DNA from: Nocardia rhizosphaerihabitans
GTDB lineage: Bacteria; Actinomycetota; Actinomycetes; Mycobacteriales; Mycobacteriaceae
DNA: 64,000 nucleotides
Assembly: GCF_014646295.1 (NCBI RefSeq)
Contig: NZ_BMNE01000002.1
Span: forward strand, 1,303,440-1,367,439
Direction: 5' to 3'
A program made the translations under genes and the position numbers. This document shows, piece after piece, positions 61,368-64,000 of this stretch. Below the pieces are notes generated by a model. That model did no database searches. It worked only from the letters and a program-made list of their open reading frames with translations, and was not told the DNA's origin. Position 1 is the first letter of the stretch. Each line of letters opens with the position of its first letter.

Positions 61368-62588
61368 TCAGTCCCGCAACTGCACGAGCATGAGCGCGGC
61401 GACCACGCTCGCGGCGTTGTCGGCGAGCGGCACGGGCAGCAGCTGATCGGCGCGGGCCAGCCGTCGCTCGATGGTGTTGCGGTGCGTGAACATCCGCTCT
61501 GCGGCGGCGGAGCCGTTGAACCGTTCTCGAACGTAGGTCAGCACCGTCTGCCGCAGCACCGGGTCGGCGGTCGCGAGGTCGCCCAGGGTGTCGGTGACGA
61601 ACTGATCGGCTTGCGCCATGTCGGCCGTGAGCACCGACACCAACGCGACGTCCTCGTACCGGACAACGGGGCGCGCCGAGCCCATCCGCGTCAGTAATCG
61701 CTGCGCGGCGGAGGCGTCCATGTGGCTACGGCGAAAACCGTCGAGATCCCGCCCGCAACGTCCGAACGCGACATGGATCCCCGGGTGGGCCGCGAGTGCG
61801 TCCTCCGCCGTCTCGGCCGACGGGACCATGTCCGTCGGCACCCACACCCACAGCGCGGTCGCGCTCGCGTTCAGGGTGAACCGGCGCGGGGCTGCGCATA
61901 TCCTCATCACCGCCTCGGCGGCCGCGTCGAGACCCGTGGCCTCGTCGGCGGAGTCGCTCCAGATGATCGCGGCGACGTGGCTGCCCGTCAGCGCGTACCC
62001 GAGACGCGATTCTGCCAGCGCCCGGCCGATCGGGGCACCTTCGAGCAAGAGTTGGACGGTGGAGTGCCGCTCGGCGTTGGCGCCCCGCGCGAGATCCGCG
62101 CGTTCCTGTTCGACGTACGCGTCGAGCGCCGCGATCGAATCGTCGATGAAAGTCACCATCGACCGCTCGGACACCTTCATCAGGTCGCGGAGCTCGTCGA
62201 CGTCGGTGGTTGCCGCAAAACAGGCGTCGACCCACAGGTCCCACGCGCCGTGCTGCGCACCCCGCCACGAACCGAGGTCGTGCATATCCAAGCCACGTCG
62301 TACCAGGTCGCGTGCGAACTGCAGGACTTCCGGGTCGACGCATGGCTCGACTCGCGCCCCGGGGTTCTGCAGGGTCGCCGACATCCAGTGCCTGAAGTAA
62401 GCCTTGCTCATCTGCCGGTCGGCCGCCGCGAGCTGCGGGTCCTCCACCAGCGCGCGGTACTCGGCGTCCTGGTGGGCAGCGGCCAATACCTCGTCGACCG
62501 CCACGCTCGTCGAGGCCAGCAGGCGCTCGGCGATGTCGCGCATCAGTTCGGCGATGCGTCGGCTCGGTCGCGGCCATCGTGAGTCCAC
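61368..62588 (-). CDS. PucR-family transcriptional regulator
   Basis: About 406 aa. C-terminal PucR HTH: LRQTVLTYVRERFNGSAAAERMFTHRNTIERRLARADQLLPV; the middle is a GGDEF-like/CdaR-type sensory region (ALTGSHVAAIIW, VAFGRCGRDLDGFRRSHMDA) and the N-terminal part is helical. PucR regulators control purine, amine and amino-acid catabolic operons, so the convergent amine cluster is a natural target. The start is uncertain: GTG at 62588 matches where family similarity begins (DSRWPRPSRRIAELMRDIAERL); the frame is open to 63029. Confidence 0.86.
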   Translation of the reverse strand: MDSRWPRPSRRIAELMRDIAERLLASTSVAVDEVLAAAHQDAEYRALVEDPQLAAADRQMSKAYFRHWMSATLQNPGARVEPCVDPEVLQFARDLVRRGLDMHDLGSWRGAQHGAWDLWVDACFAATTDVDELRDLMKVSERSMVTFIDDSIAALDAYVEQERADLARGANAERHSTVQLLLEGAPIGRALAESRLGYALTGSHVAAIIWSDSADEATGLDAAAEAVMRICAAPRRFTLNASATALWVWVPTDMVPSAETAEDALAAHPGIHVAFGRCGRDLDGFRRSHMDASAAQRLLTRMGSARPVVRYEDVALVSVLTADMAQADQFVTDTLGDLATADPVLRQTVLTYVRERFNGSAAAERMFTHRNTIERRLARADQLLPVPLADNAASVVAALMLVQLRD

Positions 62589-62754
62589 TGTCGCACTGTA
62601 GCGCCACACGACGCCCCACTTATCCAGCTCGGTCAGGACGGGCCGAGGAGGCAGTCGACAGGCCGCATACGTTTCTCCATCTACACCAGCGTGTGCATCA
62701 GCGATACCGAATCCCGTTGTCACAGAGATGATTCCGGTGCGTCCGCAACTCTGA

Positions 62755-63378
62755 TCACCGCTGGGGGCCGGGGTCGGATCCGCCGCGCACCTCCAGGCTG
62801 TCGAGGATGACTTCGGCCGCGCGTTCGACGTGCTGCTGTCTGCGTTCGTCGACGACACCCTGGATGTCCAACGCCCAGTGCGCTTCGAACAGGCACGCCA
62901 GCGCGTATGCCGTGGCCGAGACATCCTCGGCGGGCACGGCGCGATAGCGGTCGGCCAGGACAGCCTCCAGATCGGGCAGCCATCGCCCGGTCCACAGATC
63001 GCGCAGTCGCTCGCGCACCGCCGGGTCACGAGCGCTCAGCGCCACCAGTTCGGCCCACACCACCATGTCGTCGCGGGTGCCGTATGCGCCGGGAGCGTAG
63101 GCCGCCGCCACGCGCTGCGGCAGCGGCAGATCGTCATGGCGATGCACGATCGCGCTGCCCATCGCACCGACGACGTGGTCGATGAAGGCGCCGATCAACT
63201 CCTCGCGAGACCCGAAGTAGTGCAACACCAGCGTGCGCTGCAGCCCTGCCACTTCGGCGACTTTCGAGAAGGTGACACCGGCCAGACCCTCGCGGACGAC
63301 GACAGCGAACGTGGCTTCGAGTATTTCCGGAATCCGCTCCTTGGCCTTGCTAGGACGCCCGACTTGATTTACTGTCAT
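62755..63378 (-). CDS. TetR-family transcriptional regulator
   Basis: 207 aa. N-terminal HTH: RIPEILEATFAVVVREGLAGVTFSKVAEVAGLQRTLVLHYFGSREELI; the C-terminal helical ligand domain has AYALACLFEAHWALDIQGV. ATG at 63378 chosen because a perfect dyad begins in it; the frame could start at 63399. Located 166 bases upstream of the PucR gene, same strand, divergent from the FadE5-like gene, which is a likely target along with its own promoter. Confidence 0.88.
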   Translation of the reverse strand: MTVNQVGRPSKAKERIPEILEATFAVVVREGLAGVTFSKVAEVAGLQRTLVLHYFGSREELIGAFIDHVVGAMGSAIVHRHDDLPLPQRVAAAYAPGAYGTRDDMVVWAELVALSARDPAVRERLRDLWTGRWLPDLEAVLADRYRAVPAEDVSATAYALACLFEAHWALDIQGVVDERRQQHVERAAEVILDSLEVRGGSDPGPQR

Positions 63379-63394
63379 GATAGTTAATTTATCA
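63378..63394. promoter_or_regulatory. Candidate TetR operator
   Basis: TGATA-N7-TATCA (63378-63394) overlaps the TetR start codon in a notably AT-rich pocket and faces the divergent fadE gene. Symmetry extends partly inwards. This is a typical autoregulatory TetR site. Confidence 0.6.
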
Positions 63395-63540
63395 CGCATC
63401 GCCGTTCGTGTGGAGAGACTTCCCAGAAGGCGTCACCCGTTCCGACACCTCACCGACGATCACGCGGATCGAAGCAACCTCCTGCGGCGCATGCCGATCG
63501 CCGATATCGCCGAGCACGGGACCACATCGGAACCATTTCT

Positions 63541-63561
63541 GCCCGCCCCACCGCGGCGGGC
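63541..63561. promoter_or_regulatory. Hairpin in the fadE leader
   Basis: GCCCGCC and GGCGGGC flank a 7-base loop, 22 bases before the acyl-CoA dehydrogenase start. It may affect translation or transcription in the leader. Confidence 0.35.
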
Positions 63562-63583
63562 CCGATCGAGAGGTGAGGGTCCG

Positions 63584-64000
63584 ATGGGCCATTACAAAAG
63601 CAACGTCCGCGATCTCGAGTTCAACCTGTTCGAGGTCTACGGCCTGGACGCCGTGCTCGACTCCGGGGCTTTCGGCGAACTGGACGGCGACACCGCGCGG
63701 ACGATGCTGGCCGAAGCCGCGCGGCTGGCCGAGGGGCCGGTAGCGGAGCCGTATGCCGAAACCGATCGCACCCCGCCGATCTTCGACACAGAATCGCACT
63801 CGGTACGAATCCCGGAGCCGTTCAAGCGGGCGGTGAGGGCGTGGCAGGACGCGCAGTGGTGGCGGATCGCCAAAAGCGAGGTCGTCGGTGGCGTGCCCGC
63901 ACCGTCGATGCTGAATTGGGCGATCAGCGAACAGGTTCTCGGCGCGCAACCGGCCGCCTACATGTACCTGAGCGGCTCGTTGATGGCGGATGTCCTCGTC
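63584..64000 (+). CDS. Acyl-CoA dehydrogenase, FadE5-like (5' part; runs off window)
   Basis: The first 139 residues only; the gene continues past the right edge. The N terminus MGHYKSNVRDLEFNLFEV, RTMLAEAARLAEGPVAEP and the ending QPAAYMYLSGSLM match the FadE5 group as I recall it. These flavoenzymes introduce the alpha-beta double bond in acyl-CoA and pass electrons to EtfAB, also encoded in this window. ATG at 63584 has AGAGGTGAGG upstream. A divergent TetR regulator with an operator-like dyad lies 205 bases away. Confidence 0.88.
   Translation, partial: MGHYKSNVRDLEFNLFEVYGLDAVLDSGAFGELDGDTARTMLAEAARLAEGPVAEPYAETDRTPPIFDTESHSVRIPEPFKRAVRAWQDAQWWRIAKSEVVGGVPAPSMLNWAISEQVLGAQPAAYMYLSGSLMADVLV

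Noticed and set aside
1..64000. tRNA, rRNA, CRISPR arrays, insertion sequences, prophage
   Set aside because: Scanning by eye gave no cloverleaf with CCA end, rRNA core, regularly spaced repeats, transposase or phage motif. A dedicated search (tRNAscan, Infernal, ISfinder) would be needed to exclude small elements.

Overview
The window is about 70% G+C, with tightly packed genes, many GTG/TTG starts and 4-base ATGA-type overlaps, as expected of a mycolic-acid actinobacterium. Recalled gene order matches the Mycobacterium tuberculosis Rv3040c-Rv3026c neighbourhood (Nudix, EchA17-like crotonase, two methyltransferases, acetyltransferase, beta-propeller lipoprotein, glucosyltransferase, GH57 branching enzyme, methyltransferase, EtfBA, GNAT-type and PlsC-type acyltransferases). 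Extra genes are inserted between these, so Nocardia or a close relative is the best guess. This is inference from protein features; no database search was run.

1-24.2 kb is the conserved backbone. It has a Nudix/crotonase/methyltransferase run, then a methylglucose-lipopolysaccharide-type glucan block (hexapeptide acetyltransferase, beta-propeller lipoprotein, GT4 glucosyltransferase, GH57 branching enzyme, methyltransferase). Electron-transfer flavoprotein etfB-etfA, a LysR/NDH-2 divergent pair and an OlsB/OlsA-like acyltransferase pair follow. Inside it lie a tandem array of three tiny secreted two-cysteine proteins (5.2-6.6 kb), whose duplication carried along copies of the neighbouring acetyltransferase 3' end, and extra cell-envelope genes (polysaccharide deacetylase, DUF4015-type hydrolase).

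24.6-31.6 kb holds an orphan two-module nonribosomal peptide synthetase of A-T-C-A-T-R architecture and a secreted glycine-rich hydrophobic protein. 31.6-40.8 kb is amino-acid and acyl-CoA metabolism: 3-hydroxyacyl-CoA dehydrogenase, APC permease, Leu/Val/Phe-type dehydrogenase, a giant indolepyruvate ferredoxin oxidoreductase, an Lrp/AsnC regulator and a PhaC-like hydrolase. 40.8-44.7 kb holds a BP74-like small protein, a MauE-thioredoxin fusion, an imine-reductase-like enzyme with a decayed relative and a candidate operator upstream, and a tandem universal stress protein.

44.8-63.4 kb is the most striking part: two divergent, overlapping-gene operons plus PucR and TetR regulators that look like a catabolic island for an amine. 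It encodes a DAO-type amine oxidase with a 7-helix membrane protein, a Baeyer-Villiger-type monooxygenase, an alpha/beta hydrolase, a flavin monoamine oxidase, an amino-acid/polyamine permease, an SCP2-like protein, a glutamine-synthetase-like ligase, a PuuD-like gamma-glutamyl hydrolase, an acyl-CoA synthetase fused to a crotonase, a zinc alcohol dehydrogenase, an aldehyde dehydrogenase and an imine-reductase-like enzyme. It combines gamma-glutamylation (Puu) logic with ketone-to-ester (BVMO) logic. The window ends inside a FadE5-like acyl-CoA dehydrogenase. I saw no rRNA, tRNA, CRISPR array, transposase or phage gene.
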